Shown: piece after piece, positions 50,914-60,090 of the stretch
How the letters are laid out: every line of letters starts with the position of its first letter
Numbering within the stretch: the first letter of the stretch is position 1
Origin: Allobosea sp. BK604
GTDB taxonomy: Bacteria > Pseudomonadota > Alphaproteobacteria > Rhizobiales > Beijerinckiaceae
Assembly: GCF_004341515.1 (NCBI RefSeq)
Contig: NZ_SLZF01000014.1
Span: 62,001 to 126,000, forward strand
DNA: 64,000 bases
Reading direction: 5' to 3'
Program-made: the position numbers and the translations under genes
The notes under the pieces: model-generated
Databases searched by the model: none
What the model saw: the letters and a program-made list of their open reading frames with translations, nothing else
What the model was told of the DNA's origin: nothing

Positions 50914-51825
50914 ATGACCCTGATCGAACGCCCCGTCGAAGATGCGCTCTTCCCCGGCTACCGCCTGCTCGATGTCGCGACATCGGGCGCGCGCATCCGC
51001 GTGCGCACGGGAGGGCAGGGGCCGGCGCTGCTCCTGCTGCACGGCTACCCGCAGACGCATGTGCTCTGGCACAAGGTCGCGGCACGCCTGCAGGACCGCT
51101 TCACCCTCGTCTGCGCCGACCTGCGCGGCTATGGCGACAGCGAGAAGCCGGCGACCGATTCCGAGCACCTGCCTTATTGCAAGCGCGCCATGGCGCAGGA
51201 CATGGTCGAGGTGATGAGCGCGCTCGGCCATGCCAGCTTCGCCATCGGCGCGCATGACCGCGGCGCCCGCGTCGCCCATCGCCTGGCGCTCGATCATGCC
51301 GATCGGGTCACGCGCCTCGCCACGCTCGACATCGCGCCGACGCGCGAGATGTACGCCAATACCGGCGACGCCTTCGCCCGCGCCTATTGGCACTGGTTCT
51401 TCCTGATCCAGCCGGCGCCTTTCCCGGAGCGGATGATCGGCGCCGATCCGGAGGCCTATTGGCGCAAGAAATGCGGCTCCGGCTCGGCCGGGCTGACACC
51501 TTTCGCGCCGGAGGCGCTCGCTCATTACCTGCGCTGCTTCGCCGATCCGGCGACGATCCATGGCAGCTGCGAGGATTACCGCGCCGCCGCCACCATCGAC
51601 ATCCGTCATGACGACGAGGATGGCGGGCGCAAGCTGACGCAACCCCTGCTCGCGCTCTGGGGCGCGAACGGGATCATAGGCCGGTGCTTCGACCCCTTGG
51701 CGCTGTGGCGGCTGCGTGCTCAGGATGTGCGTGGCCACGCCTTGCCGGGCGGGCACTACCTGGCGGAAGAGGTCCCCGACCTCGTTGCCGCCGAATTCAC
51801 GGCCTTTCTAGGAGAGACCCCATGA
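50914..51825 (+). CDS. Fluoroacetate (haloacetate) dehalogenase-like alpha/beta hydrolase
   Basis: 303 residues. The nucleophile Asp lies in GAHDRGARVAHRLALDH, which also carries the two Arg of the halide/carboxylate site, and YWHWFFLIQPAPFPERMIG matches the His-Trp pair of fluoroacetate dehalogenases. The oxyanion region is LLLLHGYPQTHVLWH and the catalytic His is in LPGGHYLAEE. It overlaps the next gene by 4 bp (ATGA). Hydrolysis of a haloacetate is family knowledge; other epoxide- or ester-type substrates are possible. Confidence 0.85.
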   Translation: MTLIERPVEDALFPGYRLLDVATSGARIRVRTGGQGPALLLLHGYPQTHVLWHKVAARLQDRFTLVCADLRGYGDSEKPATDSEHLPYCKRAMAQDMVEVMSALGHASFAIGAHDRGARVAHRLALDHADRVTRLATLDIAPTREMYANTGDAFARAYWHWFFLIQPAPFPERMIGADPEAYWRKKCGSGSAGLTPFAPEALAHYLRCFADPATIHGSCEDYRAAATIDIRHDDEDGGRKLTQPLLALWGANGIIGRCFDPLALWRLRAQDVRGHALPGGHYLAEEVPDLVAAEFTAFLGETP

Positions 51826-52916
51826 CCGCGCCCAGTAAGCCCGGGACCAATCGCGTCTATCGTATCGCCGTCATCCCCGGTGACGGCATCGGCAAGGAGG
51901 TCATGCCGGAAGGCGTGCGCGTGCTCGAGGCCGCCGCGAAGAAATACGGTTTCGAGCTCCGGCTCGACCATTTCGATTTCTCCTCGGTCGATTATTACGA
52001 GAAGCACGGCCAGATGCTTCCCGACGACTGGAAGGAGACGATCGGCGGCCATGACGCGCTCTATTTTGGCGCTGTCGGCATGCCGGACAAGGTGCCCGAC
52101 CACGTCTCGCTCTGGGGCTCGCTGCTGCTCTTCCGCCGCGAGTTCGATCAATACGTCAACCTGCGCCCCGTGCGCCTGATGCCGGGCGTGCCCGGCCCGC
52201 TGGTCGGCCGCAAGCCGGGCGATATCGACTTCTTCGTCGTGCGCGAGAACACCGAGGGCGAGTATTCCTCGGTCGGCGGGCGCATGTATGGCGGCACCGA
52301 GCGTGAGATCGTCACCCAGCAGACGATCATGAGCCGCGTCGGCGTCGACCGCGTGCTGAAATACGCTTTCGAGCTGGCGAGCCGCCGGCCGCGCAAGAAG
52401 CTGACCTCGGCCACCAAGTCGAACGGCATCTCGATCACCATGCCCTACTGGGACGAGCGGGTGAAGGAGATGTCCCGGCACTATCCGGGCGTGACCGTCG
52501 ACCAGTACCATATCGACATCCTGACAGCGCATTTCGTGCTGAACCCCGACAAGTTCGACGTCGTCGTCGCCTCCAACCTGTTCGGCGATATCCTCTCGGA
52601 TCTCGGCCCGGCCTGCACCGGCACGATCGGCATCGCGCCGTCCGGCAACATCAATCCCACTCGCGAGTTCCCCTCATTGTTCGAGCCGGTCCATGGCTCG
52701 GCACCGGATATCTATGGGCAGGGGATCGCCAACCCGGTCGGCCAGATCTGGTCGGGGGCGATGATGCTCGACCATCTCGGCGAGCATGACGCGGCCAAGG
52801 CGATCGAGGCCGCTATCGAACGTGCGCTCGGCGACGAGCGCACCCGCACCCGCGATCTCGGCGGCAAGCTCAGCACCGAAGCCGCCGGCAAGGCGGTCGA
52901 ACAGGCTCTCGGCTGA
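51822..52916 (+). CDS. Tartrate dehydrogenase/decarboxylase or D-malate dehydrogenase
   Basis: 364 residues of the beta-decarboxylating dehydrogenase family. IAVIPGDGIGKEVMPEGVRVLE, RENTEGEYSSVGGRMYGG, and LTSATKSNGISITMPYWD (catalytic Lys), with DQYHIDILTAHFVLNPDKFDVVVASNLFGDILSDLG for metal binding. The ENTEGEYSSVGGR wording points to tartrate/D-malate rather than isopropylmalate dehydrogenase. ATG 51822 overlaps the dehalogenase stop. An NAD- and Mn/Mg-dependent enzyme of tartrate or D-malate use. Confidence 0.9.
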   Translation: MTAPSKPGTNRVYRIAVIPGDGIGKEVMPEGVRVLEAAAKKYGFELRLDHFDFSSVDYYEKHGQMLPDDWKETIGGHDALYFGAVGMPDKVPDHVSLWGSLLLFRREFDQYVNLRPVRLMPGVPGPLVGRKPGDIDFFVVRENTEGEYSSVGGRMYGGTEREIVTQQTIMSRVGVDRVLKYAFELASRRPRKKLTSATKSNGISITMPYWDERVKEMSRHYPGVTVDQYHIDILTAHFVLNPDKFDVVVASNLFGDILSDLGPACTGTIGIAPSGNINPTREFPSLFEPVHGSAPDIYGQGIANPVGQIWSGAMMLDHLGEHDAAKAIEAAIERALGDERTRTRDLGGKLSTEAAGKAVEQALG

Positions 52917-52988
52917 AGGAGAGGCGGCCTCGCTCTTGGGGCCGTCTGAACCACGGAAACGCACTACCTATAGGAAAGGCCCACGGCT

Positions 52989-53693
52989 ATGGATCTGCTC
53001 ACCTCCTTTGCCGACCCCCTGATCTGGGGAAAACTGTTTCAGATCATCGCGCTCAACATCGTGCTGTCGGGTGACAACGCGGTCGTGATCGCGCTCGCCT
53101 GCCGGGCTCTGGCGCCCAGTCAGCGCGCCACTGGCATCGCGCTCGGCGCCGGCGTCGCCGTGCTGTTGCGCGTCGTCTTCACGGTGGCGATCGCCTCGCT
53201 GCTGAACATGCCTTTCCTGCACATCATCGGCGCCGGTCTGCTGATCTGGATCGCGGTGAAGCTCGTCGTCGAGGATGGCGAGAGCGACGAGGACTCGATC
53301 GCCGCCAACAGCAAGCTCTGGAAGGCGGTGCAGACCGTCGCCATCGCCGATATCGTCATGAGCCTCGACAACGTGCTGGCCATCGCCGCCGTCGCCAAGG
53401 ATTCGCTGCCGCTGCTCGTCATCGGCCTGCTGATCTCGATTCCGCTGATCGTCGTCGGCGCCTCGCTGATCACCAGCCTGCTCACCCGCTTCCCGATCCT
53501 GGTCTGGGCCGGCGCGGCGCTGCTTGGCTGGGTCGCCGGCGAGATGTTCGACAGCGATCCCTGGCTCATCGAGCAATTCGGCGCCTCGACCCTGCATGCG
53601 CTCGAATATCCGGCCGCCATCCTCGGCGCGCTGCTCGTCGTTGGCCTGGGCTACTTCCTGAAGAAGTCGCGCCAGCCCAATCCCGTCACCTGA
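52989..53693 (+). CDS. TerC/YjbE-family membrane protein, copy 1
   Basis: 234 residues, about seven membrane helices. The acidic motif NIVLSGDNAVVIALACRALAP and its second-half counterpart ADIVMSLDNVLAIAAVAKD are the metal-binding signatures of the family, linked to Mn2+ or other cation export. The gene is followed 27 bp later by a paralogue. The short 72-bp leader shows no yybP-ykoY riboswitch. Confidence 0.92.
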   Translation: MDLLTSFADPLIWGKLFQIIALNIVLSGDNAVVIALACRALAPSQRATGIALGAGVAVLLRVVFTVAIASLLNMPFLHIIGAGLLIWIAVKLVVEDGESDEDSIAANSKLWKAVQTVAIADIVMSLDNVLAIAAVAKDSLPLLVIGLLISIPLIVVGASLITSLLTRFPILVWAGAALLGWVAGEMFDSDPWLIEQFGASTLHALEYPAAILGALLVVGLGYFLKKSRQPNPVT

Positions 53694-53720
53694 CCACGTA
53701 ACAAGGGGAACAAAGGACAC

Positions 53721-54461
53721 ATGGATTTCTCGTCGAGCCAATTCTGGGTTTCGCTGCTGCAGATCATCTGGATCGATCTGCTGCTGTCCGGAGACAACGC
53801 GGTCGTGATCGCGCTCGCCTGCCGTTCGCTACCCGAAAACAAGCGCAAGCTTGGCATCTGGCTCGGCGCCGGTGCGGCTGTTGGCCTGCGCATTCTCTTC
53901 GCGCTGGTCGTCACCTGGCTGCTCGGGGTGCCTTACCTCAAGCTGATTGGCGGCATCCTGCTGTTCTGGATTGCCATCAAGCTCGCCAAGGGTGAGGAGG
54001 AATCTCATGGTGATATCGCGGCCAGCGATAGCCTCTGGAAGGCGGTGCGCACCATCGCCATCGCCGACGCGGTGATGAGCCTCGACAATGTCATCGCCAT
54101 CGCCGGCGCGGCGAAGGGGCATGTCGAGCTCTTCATCTTCGGTCTGCTGCTCTCCATCCCGCTGATCATCATGGGCGCCCAGCTCCTGACCACGATCATC
54201 GAGCGCTATCCGATCCTGATCTGGCTCGGCGCGGCGCTTCTGGGCTGGATCGCGGCCGAGATGATCCTCGGCGATATCGCGGTGCTGCAGTGGCTGCAGG
54301 TCAATATGCCGACCTGGGTCAAGACCGTTCCGGTCGAGGAGAATCCGCTCGGCATGGCTCCGGCAGATACGCCGCACTATGTGGGCGCGGTCATCGGTGC
54401 GCTCATTGTCTGCGCCGCGGGCTTCATGCTGAAGAGCAAGCCGGTCAACCAGCCCGGCTGA
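53721..54461 (+). CDS. TerC/YjbE-family membrane protein, copy 2
   Basis: 246 residues, paralogue of the preceding gene with the same motifs (DLLLSGDNAVVIALACRSLPE and ADAVMSLDNVIAIAGAAKG). It has a longer C-terminal segment (LQWLQVNMPTWVKTVPVEENPLGMAPADT) before the last helix. Tandem copies may form a heteromer or differ in metal choice; neither can be told from sequence. Confidence 0.92.
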   Translation: MDFSSSQFWVSLLQIIWIDLLLSGDNAVVIALACRSLPENKRKLGIWLGAGAAVGLRILFALVVTWLLGVPYLKLIGGILLFWIAIKLAKGEEESHGDIAASDSLWKAVRTIAIADAVMSLDNVIAIAGAAKGHVELFIFGLLLSIPLIIMGAQLLTTIIERYPILIWLGAALLGWIAAEMILGDIAVLQWLQVNMPTWVKTVPVEENPLGMAPADTPHYVGAVIGALIVCAAGFMLKSKPVNQPG

Positions 54462-54471
54462 GGCTCAGGCC

Positions 54472-55080
54472 TCAGGCGAGAACGACAATCGCGGCGGCCA
54501 GGGTTCCCTGGCCGCCGTTTTCGATGGTGCGGCCCGTGCCGGCGATGACGCCCGGCCTGTTCGGGTCGCTGACCTCGAATTGCTCGGTCGAGAGCAATGT
54601 GACCGCGAAGCTCTCCGGCGCCCGCGCGAAGCCGAGCCCGAGCGCCTTCACATAGGCTTCCTTGGCGCTCCAGAGCTGGGCGAAGGCGAGCGGCCTGGCG
54701 GGGACGGGCAGGGAAAGCAGGGCCTCGCTCTCCTGCGGATGCAGCGACGTCAGCGGCAGCTCGATGTCGGGATCGATCCGCTCGACATCGATTCCGACGG
54801 GGTCATGCGCCAGCGCCACCGCGACCAGCCCTGCGCGCGTCGCCAGCGAGAGATGCAGGCCGGTTCCGGCCGGATGGCGCAGGATCGGCTTGCCGCGCTC
54901 GTCATGCTCGATCTCGACCTCGCCATGCTCCAGGTTGAATTGCCGCGCGATCAGCCGGCGCGCCGTTTCTCGGCGCAGGGCCGAGCGCTCCGTCAGACCA
55001 TGTGGATGTTCGCCGCTATCGATCAGCCAGCCGGCGGGGAGGGTAGAGGCGGTCGCGTCGGGGGAAGTCAGCCAGATCAT
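54472..55080 (-). CDS. 4'-phosphopantetheinyl transferase (Sfp-type)
   Basis: 202 residues. The Mg-binding signature GIDVERIDPDIE and the catalytic WSAKEAYVKALGLGF are intact, with GKPILRH...GLHLSLATRAGLVAVALA upstream. It transfers the phosphopantetheine arm of CoA to a carrier protein. No polyketide or peptide synthetase is in the window, so the partner is elsewhere. It ends 10 bp from the convergent TerC gene. Confidence 0.92.
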   Translation of the reverse strand: MIWLTSPDATASTLPAGWLIDSGEHPHGLTERSALRRETARRLIARQFNLEHGEVEIEHDERGKPILRHPAGTGLHLSLATRAGLVAVALAHDPVGIDVERIDPDIELPLTSLHPQESEALLSLPVPARPLAFAQLWSAKEAYVKALGLGFARAPESFAVTLLSTEQFEVSDPNRPGVIAGTGRTIENGGQGTLAAAIVVLA

Positions 55081-55211
55081 CGTTCCAAGCTAATCCTGCT
55101 GCCGCGGCTTGTCCTCGTACTTGTCGAAGCTGGGCCGTCCTGCGCCCGGTTCATGCGCCCGCACCGCCGGTGCGCGTTGACCTCGTCCCGGCTTGGTCCT
55201 TTGGAAGACGC

Positions 55212-55943
55212 ATGTCCTCGCTTCAAGAACCCTCCCGCAAGACGGCGGGGCCCATTCTCACCTGGCATGGCGCCGTGCAGGGCGCCCGCAGCGCCCTGGT
55301 CCTGATCCCCGGGCTCGTGGTCTTCGCGGTCGCGTTCGGCGCCGCCGCCTCGGCCAAGGGGCTGAGCCTGCTCGAAACCGTGATGATGAGCGCCTTCGTC
55401 TATGCCGGCGTGTCGCAGCTCGTCGCCATCGAGCTTTGGCGGCCGGAATGGAGCTGGGGTGCGATCGCCGGGCTCGCGGTGGTCACCGCGACCGTCAATG
55501 CCCGCCTCGTGCTTCAGGGCGCCTCGCTGCAGCCCTGGCTCGCCCCCTATCCTAAGCTCGTCAACGCCCTGCATCTGTTCTTCTTCACCGATGCGAACTG
55601 GCTGATCGGCACACGCTACCATGCCGAGGGCGGGCGCGATCTCGGCGTGCTCTTCGGGGCCGGCTTCATCATCTGGATCAATTGGATCCTTGCGACGATC
55701 CCCGGCTACCTGCTCGGCTCGCTCGTCGCCGATCCGCGCCGCTATGGCATCGACCTGGTCATGCCGATCTTCTTCGCCTCGATGCTGGTGCCTCTCTGGC
55801 GCGGCCGCAGCGCCGCGGTGCCCTGGATCGTCGCCGGCATCGTCGCGCTCGTCACGGCCAAGCTGGTCGAGGGCTATGCCTTCATCATCGTCGGCGCCTT
55901 GAGCGGCGCGCTCGTGGGAGCCTTCCGCGATGACCGTGCCTGA
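55212..55943 (+). CDS. azlC: AzlC-family branched-chain amino acid exporter, large subunit
   Basis: 243 residues with about seven hydrophobic segments. AzlC motifs: GARSALVLIPGLVVFAVAFGAAASAKGLS, AFVYAGVSQLVAIEL and TATVNARLVLQGASLQPWL, FFFTDANWLIG. ATG 55212 (MSSLQEPSRK) is used. It overlaps azlD by 14 bp; the pair exports branched-chain amino acids, and a branched-chain aminotransferase gene follows. Confidence 0.92.
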   Translation: MSSLQEPSRKTAGPILTWHGAVQGARSALVLIPGLVVFAVAFGAAASAKGLSLLETVMMSAFVYAGVSQLVAIELWRPEWSWGAIAGLAVVTATVNARLVLQGASLQPWLAPYPKLVNALHLFFFTDANWLIGTRYHAEGGRDLGVLFGAGFIIWINWILATIPGYLLGSLVADPRRYGIDLVMPIFFASMLVPLWRGRSAAVPWIVAGIVALVTAKLVEGYAFIIVGALSGALVGAFRDDRA

Positions 55944-56247
55944 TCCGGTCCTCTGGGGTGCGCTCGCAGCCATCGGCGCGATGGCTGTCGCGACCTATCT
56001 CTGCCGCATCTCCGGCGTGGTGCTGATGGGCTTCATCCCGCTCACCCCGCATGTGCGGCGCGGGCTCGCGGCGCTGCCGGGCTCGATCGTGGTCGCGACC
56101 GTGCTGCCGCTGATCGAGCGCCTCGGCTTCGCCGCTGCGCTCGCCCTGCTTGCGGCGATCGGCAGCATGGTGCTGCGCCGCAGCGAGCTGCTGGCGCTGA
56201 TCGTCGGCATGGGGGTGATCTCGGGGCTGCGTGCGCTCGGCTGGTGA
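55930..56247 (+). CDS. azlD: AzlD-family branched-chain amino acid exporter, small subunit
   Basis: 105 residues, four hydrophobic segments, with AVATYLCRISGVVLMGFIPLTPHVRRGLAALPGSIVVATVLPL, the AzlD core. It begins inside the end of azlC. Required with AzlC for export in characterised systems. Confidence 0.9.
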   Translation: MTVPDPVLWGALAAIGAMAVATYLCRISGVVLMGFIPLTPHVRRGLAALPGSIVVATVLPLIERLGFAAALALLAAIGSMVLRRSELLALIVGMGVISGLRALGW

Positions 56248-56359
56248 TCCATCACCCGTTCCGATCGCACCCATCACATCACATCATCCGCGCCATGTTG
56301 ACGCCACGCCACCGCGGGCAGACGGTGCGGGCAAACAACGCTGACCGAACGGGGATAGC

Positions 56360-57226
56360 ATGGCTTGGTATACGCAGACTTGGACATGGTTCGAGGGTGA
56401 GTGGCTCGAAGGCAATCCCGGCATCATGGGACCGCGTACTCATGCCGCCTGGCAGGGCTCGAGCGTCTTCGATGGCGCCCGCTATTTCGATGGCGTCTCG
56501 CCCGATCTCGACCGTCACGCCGCCCGCGTGAACCGCTCGGCCGTCGCGCTCGGCCTCAAGGCCACCGTCACGGCCGAGGAGATCATCGCCAGGACCGCCG
56601 AGGGTGTGAAGAAATTCGCCGGCGGCACGGCGCTCTACATCAAGCCGATGTACTGGGCCGAGGCCGATGGTCCCTCGACCATCATTGGCGAGCCCGAGTC
56701 GACCAAGTTTGCGCTCTGCCTGTTCGAGGCGCCGATGGGCGACCCCGGCAAGGGCTTCTCGGTGACGCATGGCGCCTATCGCCGTCCGACCTTCGAGACG
56801 ATGCCGACCGACGCCAAGGCCGGCTGCCTCTATCCCAACAATGCCCGCGTCCTGCGCGAGGCCAAGGCGCGCGGCTTCGACAACGCGCTGGTGCTCGACA
56901 TGCTCGGCAATGTCGCGGAGACCGGCACCTCCAACATCTTCTTCGCCAAGGACGGCATGGTGAAGACGCCGGCGCCGAACGGCACCTTCCTCAACGGCAT
57001 CACCCGCCAGCGCACCATCGGCCTGCTGCGGCAGGACGGGGTCCCGGTCGAGGAGACCAGCCTGCGCTATCAGGATTTCGTCGAGGCCGACGAGATCTTC
57101 AGCACCGGCAACTATTCCAAGGTCATGCCGATCTACCGCATCGACGACCGCGAGCTGCAGCCCGGCCCGATGTTCCGCAGGGCGCGCGAGCTCTACATGG
57201 ACTTCGCGCATAGCAAGACGGCCTGA
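56360..57226 (+). CDS. Branched-chain amino acid aminotransferase-like (fold-type IV)
   Basis: 288 residues. PLP Lys lies in MPTDAKAGCLYPNNARVLREAKARGFDNALVLD; other family blocks are WQGSSVFDGARYFDGVSPDLDRHAARVNRSA, GNVAETGTSNIFF and FLNGITRQRTI. IlvE/BCAT-like enzymes swap amino groups between branched-chain amino acids and 2-oxoglutarate; D-amino acid or aminodeoxychorismate relatives are less likely. It lies 112 bp after azlD, so synthesis/breakdown and export of branched-chain amino acids are linked. Confidence 0.88.
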   Translation: MAWYTQTWTWFEGEWLEGNPGIMGPRTHAAWQGSSVFDGARYFDGVSPDLDRHAARVNRSAVALGLKATVTAEEIIARTAEGVKKFAGGTALYIKPMYWAEADGPSTIIGEPESTKFALCLFEAPMGDPGKGFSVTHGAYRRPTFETMPTDAKAGCLYPNNARVLREAKARGFDNALVLDMLGNVAETGTSNIFFAKDGMVKTPAPNGTFLNGITRQRTIGLLRQDGVPVEETSLRYQDFVEADEIFSTGNYSKVMPIYRIDDRELQPGPMFRRARELYMDFAHSKTA

Positions 57227-57236
57227 GACCGCAACG

Positions 57237-57260
57237 GCCCCGACGGCTTGCGACCGGGGC
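57237..57260 (+). terminator. Hairpin after the aminotransferase gene
   Basis: GCCCCG (57237-57242) and CGGGGC (57255-57260) pair around a 12-nt loop between two convergent genes; there is no T-run. A second GC hairpin (CGCCCTGG/CCGGGCGG) follows at about 57276-57296. Confidence 0.5.
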
Positions 57261-57309
57261 ATATCAGCTTCTCCGCCCTGGCTTCGGCCGGGCGGGGAAT
57301 TCGGTGGCT

Positions 57310-58836
57310 TCAGCGCAGCAGCCGGATCAGCCGGGCCGCCTTCAGCCCGCCAAGCGCCACCACCAGATAGATCAGGCCGGCGACGATGCCGACCGCCGCC
57401 AGCGTCACCAGCTTCGCCTCCGCGGGAATACGGGCCAGCTCGACCAGCAGCACGGGCGTCAGCACCCGCGCCGCGACCGCGGCGATGACGGAGCCGGCGA
57501 GCGTGATCATGATCAGCAGCGGCAATTGCCTGTCGGGCTTCGTCCAGCCGCGCTTCAGCGCCAGCACGAAAAGCGCCCCGAGATTGATCCAGGCCCCGGC
57601 TGCCGTGGCGAGCGCGAGGCCCGGCGCGCCCCAATCGCGCCAGAGCAGCAGCTTCAGCGCGACATTGCAGGCGATCGCGGCGAGCGAGACGATCATCGGC
57701 GTCGTCGTGTCGCCGCGCGCCTGGAAGGCCGAGACCTGGCTGCGGATCAGCACGATCGCGGGAAGCCCGACCGAATAGGCGAAGAGCACGGCGGCGGCCG
57801 CCTGGCTCGCCGCCGCATCGAAGCGCCCGCGCTCGAACAGCGCCGAGACGATCAGCTCGGGGATCGCGAGGAAGGCGGCTGCGAAGGGCGCGGCCATGAC
57901 GAGGGTCAGTGCCACCGCCCGGTTCTGCGCCTTGTCGGCCGCCTCGACATTCCCGGCGGCGATGAAGCGGCTCATCGTCGGCAGCAACACCGTGCCGACG
58001 CCGATCGCGATCACGCCGATCGGCAGCTGGTAGAGTCGCTCGGCATAGTAGAGCGCCGAATAGGCGCCGCGCGGCAGGAGCGAGGCGATGATCGTGTCGG
58101 CGAAGAGCGCGATCTGCACGCCGGCCGAGCCGATCACGGCCGGGCCGAAGGCCCTGAGAAAGCTCTTCACATCGGCATCGATCCGTGGCGCGACCAGCGC
58201 CGCACCGACGCCGGCCCGCTGCGCATCGACGGCGACGAGCAGCCATTGCAGCACGCCGGAGATCGCGACGCCCCAGGCGGCGGCATAGGCCGCGCCCGGG
58301 AACAGGAAGGCGATGGCGAGCGCCGCGATCAGGCAGACATTCAGCAGGATCGGCGCGCCGGCCGCTGCCGCATAACGGTCGATCGCATTGAGATTGGCCG
58401 AAAGCAGCGTCACCAGCGTGATGAACAGCAGATAGGGGAAGGTGATCCGCGTCAGCGAGACGGCGAGCTCGAAGCGCTGCGGATCGTCGCTGAAGCCGGG
58501 CGCGAGCAGGCGCACGATCTCCGGCATGAAGGGCAGGGCGAGCGCGAGGAGCACGACCTGCACGATCAGGTTCAGCGAGAAGATCCGGTTGGCGAAGAGC
58601 GCCGCGGCCGCCTCGCCGGCCTGCTGGCGGACGCGCGCATAGGCCGGGATATAGGCCTGGTTGACGGCGCCCTCGCCAAAGATGGTGCGGAAATGGTTCG
58701 GCAGTCGCAGCGCCACCGAGAACGCATCCATCATCGCGCCGGCGCCGAGCACGGCGGCAAGCGCGACGTCGCGGACGAAGCCGCTCAGGCGCGAGAGCAG
58801 CGTGAAGCCGCCGACCGACAGGATCTTTCTGAACAT
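57310..58836 (-). CDS. murJ: Lipid II flippase MurJ
   Basis: 508 residues with about 14 hydrophobic segments. N-terminus MFRKILSVGGFTLLSRLSGFVRDVALAAVLGAGAMMDAFSVALRLPNHFRTIFGEGAVNQAYIPAYAR is the MurJ/MviN signature, including Arg and Asp of the central cavity. It flips undecaprenyl-linked peptidoglycan precursor across the inner membrane. It follows a GT2 gene by 64 bp on the same strand. Confidence 0.95.
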   Translation of the reverse strand: MFRKILSVGGFTLLSRLSGFVRDVALAAVLGAGAMMDAFSVALRLPNHFRTIFGEGAVNQAYIPAYARVRQQAGEAAAALFANRIFSLNLIVQVVLLALALPFMPEIVRLLAPGFSDDPQRFELAVSLTRITFPYLLFITLVTLLSANLNAIDRYAAAAGAPILLNVCLIAALAIAFLFPGAAYAAAWGVAISGVLQWLLVAVDAQRAGVGAALVAPRIDADVKSFLRAFGPAVIGSAGVQIALFADTIIASLLPRGAYSALYYAERLYQLPIGVIAIGVGTVLLPTMSRFIAAGNVEAADKAQNRAVALTLVMAAPFAAAFLAIPELIVSALFERGRFDAAASQAAAAVLFAYSVGLPAIVLIRSQVSAFQARGDTTTPMIVSLAAIACNVALKLLLWRDWGAPGLALATAAGAWINLGALFVLALKRGWTKPDRQLPLLIMITLAGSVIAAVAARVLTPVLLVELARIPAEAKLVTLAAVGIVAGLIYLVVALGGLKAARLIRLLR

Positions 58837-58900
58837 TGTACTCTCGGGCTCGACGAGGCCTCAGCCCTCATGGCGAGAGCGGCAGGAGTCTACCCGATTC

Positions 58901-59935
58901 TCAACGGATCAGCGGCGGCAATGCGTCGCCGCGCGGATGGTCCACGGTGCGGGCGTCGAAACCGACCCGCTCGCCGATCAGGTAGAGCGGCCGGCGCTTC
59001 ACCTCGGCGAAGATTCGCCCGACATATTCGCCGATCATGCCCAGCGAGATCAGCTGGATGCCGGAAAAGAACATGATCGAGACGATCAGCGACGGGAAGC
59101 CGGGCAGGTCCGTGCCGAAGAACAGCGTGCGGACTAGGAAGAAAGCGGCCGTCAGCGTCGAGATCACGGCGATCGCCACGCCGATCCAGGTCGCGATCTT
59201 CAATGGCACGGTCGAGAAGGAGGAGAGCCCGTCGAACGCGAAGCTGAACAGCTTGCCGAACCGGAACTTGCTGACGCCATGCTCGCGCTCGGCCACCTCG
59301 AAGGTGACGCCCGTTCCGGGGAAGCCGACCCAGGCATAGAGCCCCTTGGTGAAGCGGGCCCGCTCCGGCAGCGCCCGCAGCGCATCGACGACCTTGCGGT
59401 CGAGCAGGCGGAAATCGCCGGCACCCTCCGGCAGCTCGATCTCGCCGAAGCTGGCGAAGAGCTTGTAGAAGGCCTTGGCGAAATTGCGCTTGAGCCGGCC
59501 CTCGCCCTCGCGGTCGGCCCGCTGCCCGTAGATGTTGAGATAGCCCTCGCGCCATTTCGCGAGGAAGAGCGGGATCGTCTCCGGCGGGTGCTGCAGGTCG
59601 GCGTCCATGATCACCACGGCGTCACCGGCGGCATGGTCGAGCCCGGCGGCGATCGCGACCTCCTTGCCGAAATTGCGGCTGAACGAGACCGCGCTGATGC
59701 GCTTGTCGTTGGCATTCAGCAGGCGCAGCACCGCAAGCGTGCCGTCGCGGCTGCCGTCGTCGACGCAAACCAGCTCCCAGGACCGTACTTCCTTGTCGAG
59801 CACCGCCTTCAGCCGCTCGACCAGCAGCGGCAGGTTGTCGGCCTCGTTGTGAACGGGCACGACGATCGAAAGCTCCGGCCGCGTGGCGGCCGGGCCCTGC
59901 GATACAGGACGGGATTGGGTGAGGACTTCGGACAC
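58901..59935 (-). CDS. Family 2 glycosyltransferase (DPM1/GtrB-like)
   Basis: 344 residues. GT-A domain LSIVVPVHNEADNLPLLVERLKAVLDK, CVDDGSRDGTLAVLR, GDAVVIMDADLQHPPETIP (DxD-type DADLQ), and two C-terminal TM helices (WIGVAIAVISTLTAAFFLV and FFSGIQLISLGMIGEYVGRI), ending in the EVKRRPLYLI motif typical of undecaprenyl-phosphate glucosyl/aminoarabinosyl transferases. It probably builds a polyprenyl-phosphate sugar. Paired with murJ; the ChbG-like deacetylase gene is divergent. Confidence 0.92.
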   Translation of the reverse strand: MSEVLTQSRPVSQGPAATRPELSIVVPVHNEADNLPLLVERLKAVLDKEVRSWELVCVDDGSRDGTLAVLRLLNANDKRISAVSFSRNFGKEVAIAAGLDHAAGDAVVIMDADLQHPPETIPLFLAKWREGYLNIYGQRADREGEGRLKRNFAKAFYKLFASFGEIELPEGAGDFRLLDRKVVDALRALPERARFTKGLYAWVGFPGTGVTFEVAEREHGVSKFRFGKLFSFAFDGLSSFSTVPLKIATWIGVAIAVISTLTAAFFLVRTLFFGTDLPGFPSLIVSIMFFSGIQLISLGMIGEYVGRIFAEVKRRPLYLIGERVGFDARTVDHPRGDALPPLIR

Positions 59936-60090
59936 GCTCGACCTTTCGCTCCGGCCACGGAGCCCGCCTCGCCACCGGAGAGGTGACTCGGCCTGCCTAA
60001 ATTGTCATTTAGAGCACCTGGGCCCGCCGTGCCCGCACGCTCTGCGCCGGCTGCATACACCAGCGCAGATGAACCCAGGATAACGAGCCC

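Noticed and set aside
52917..52988. Leader of the first terC gene considered as a yybP-ykoY Mn riboswitch
   Set aside because: Only 72 bp long and lacking the recognisable paired loops.
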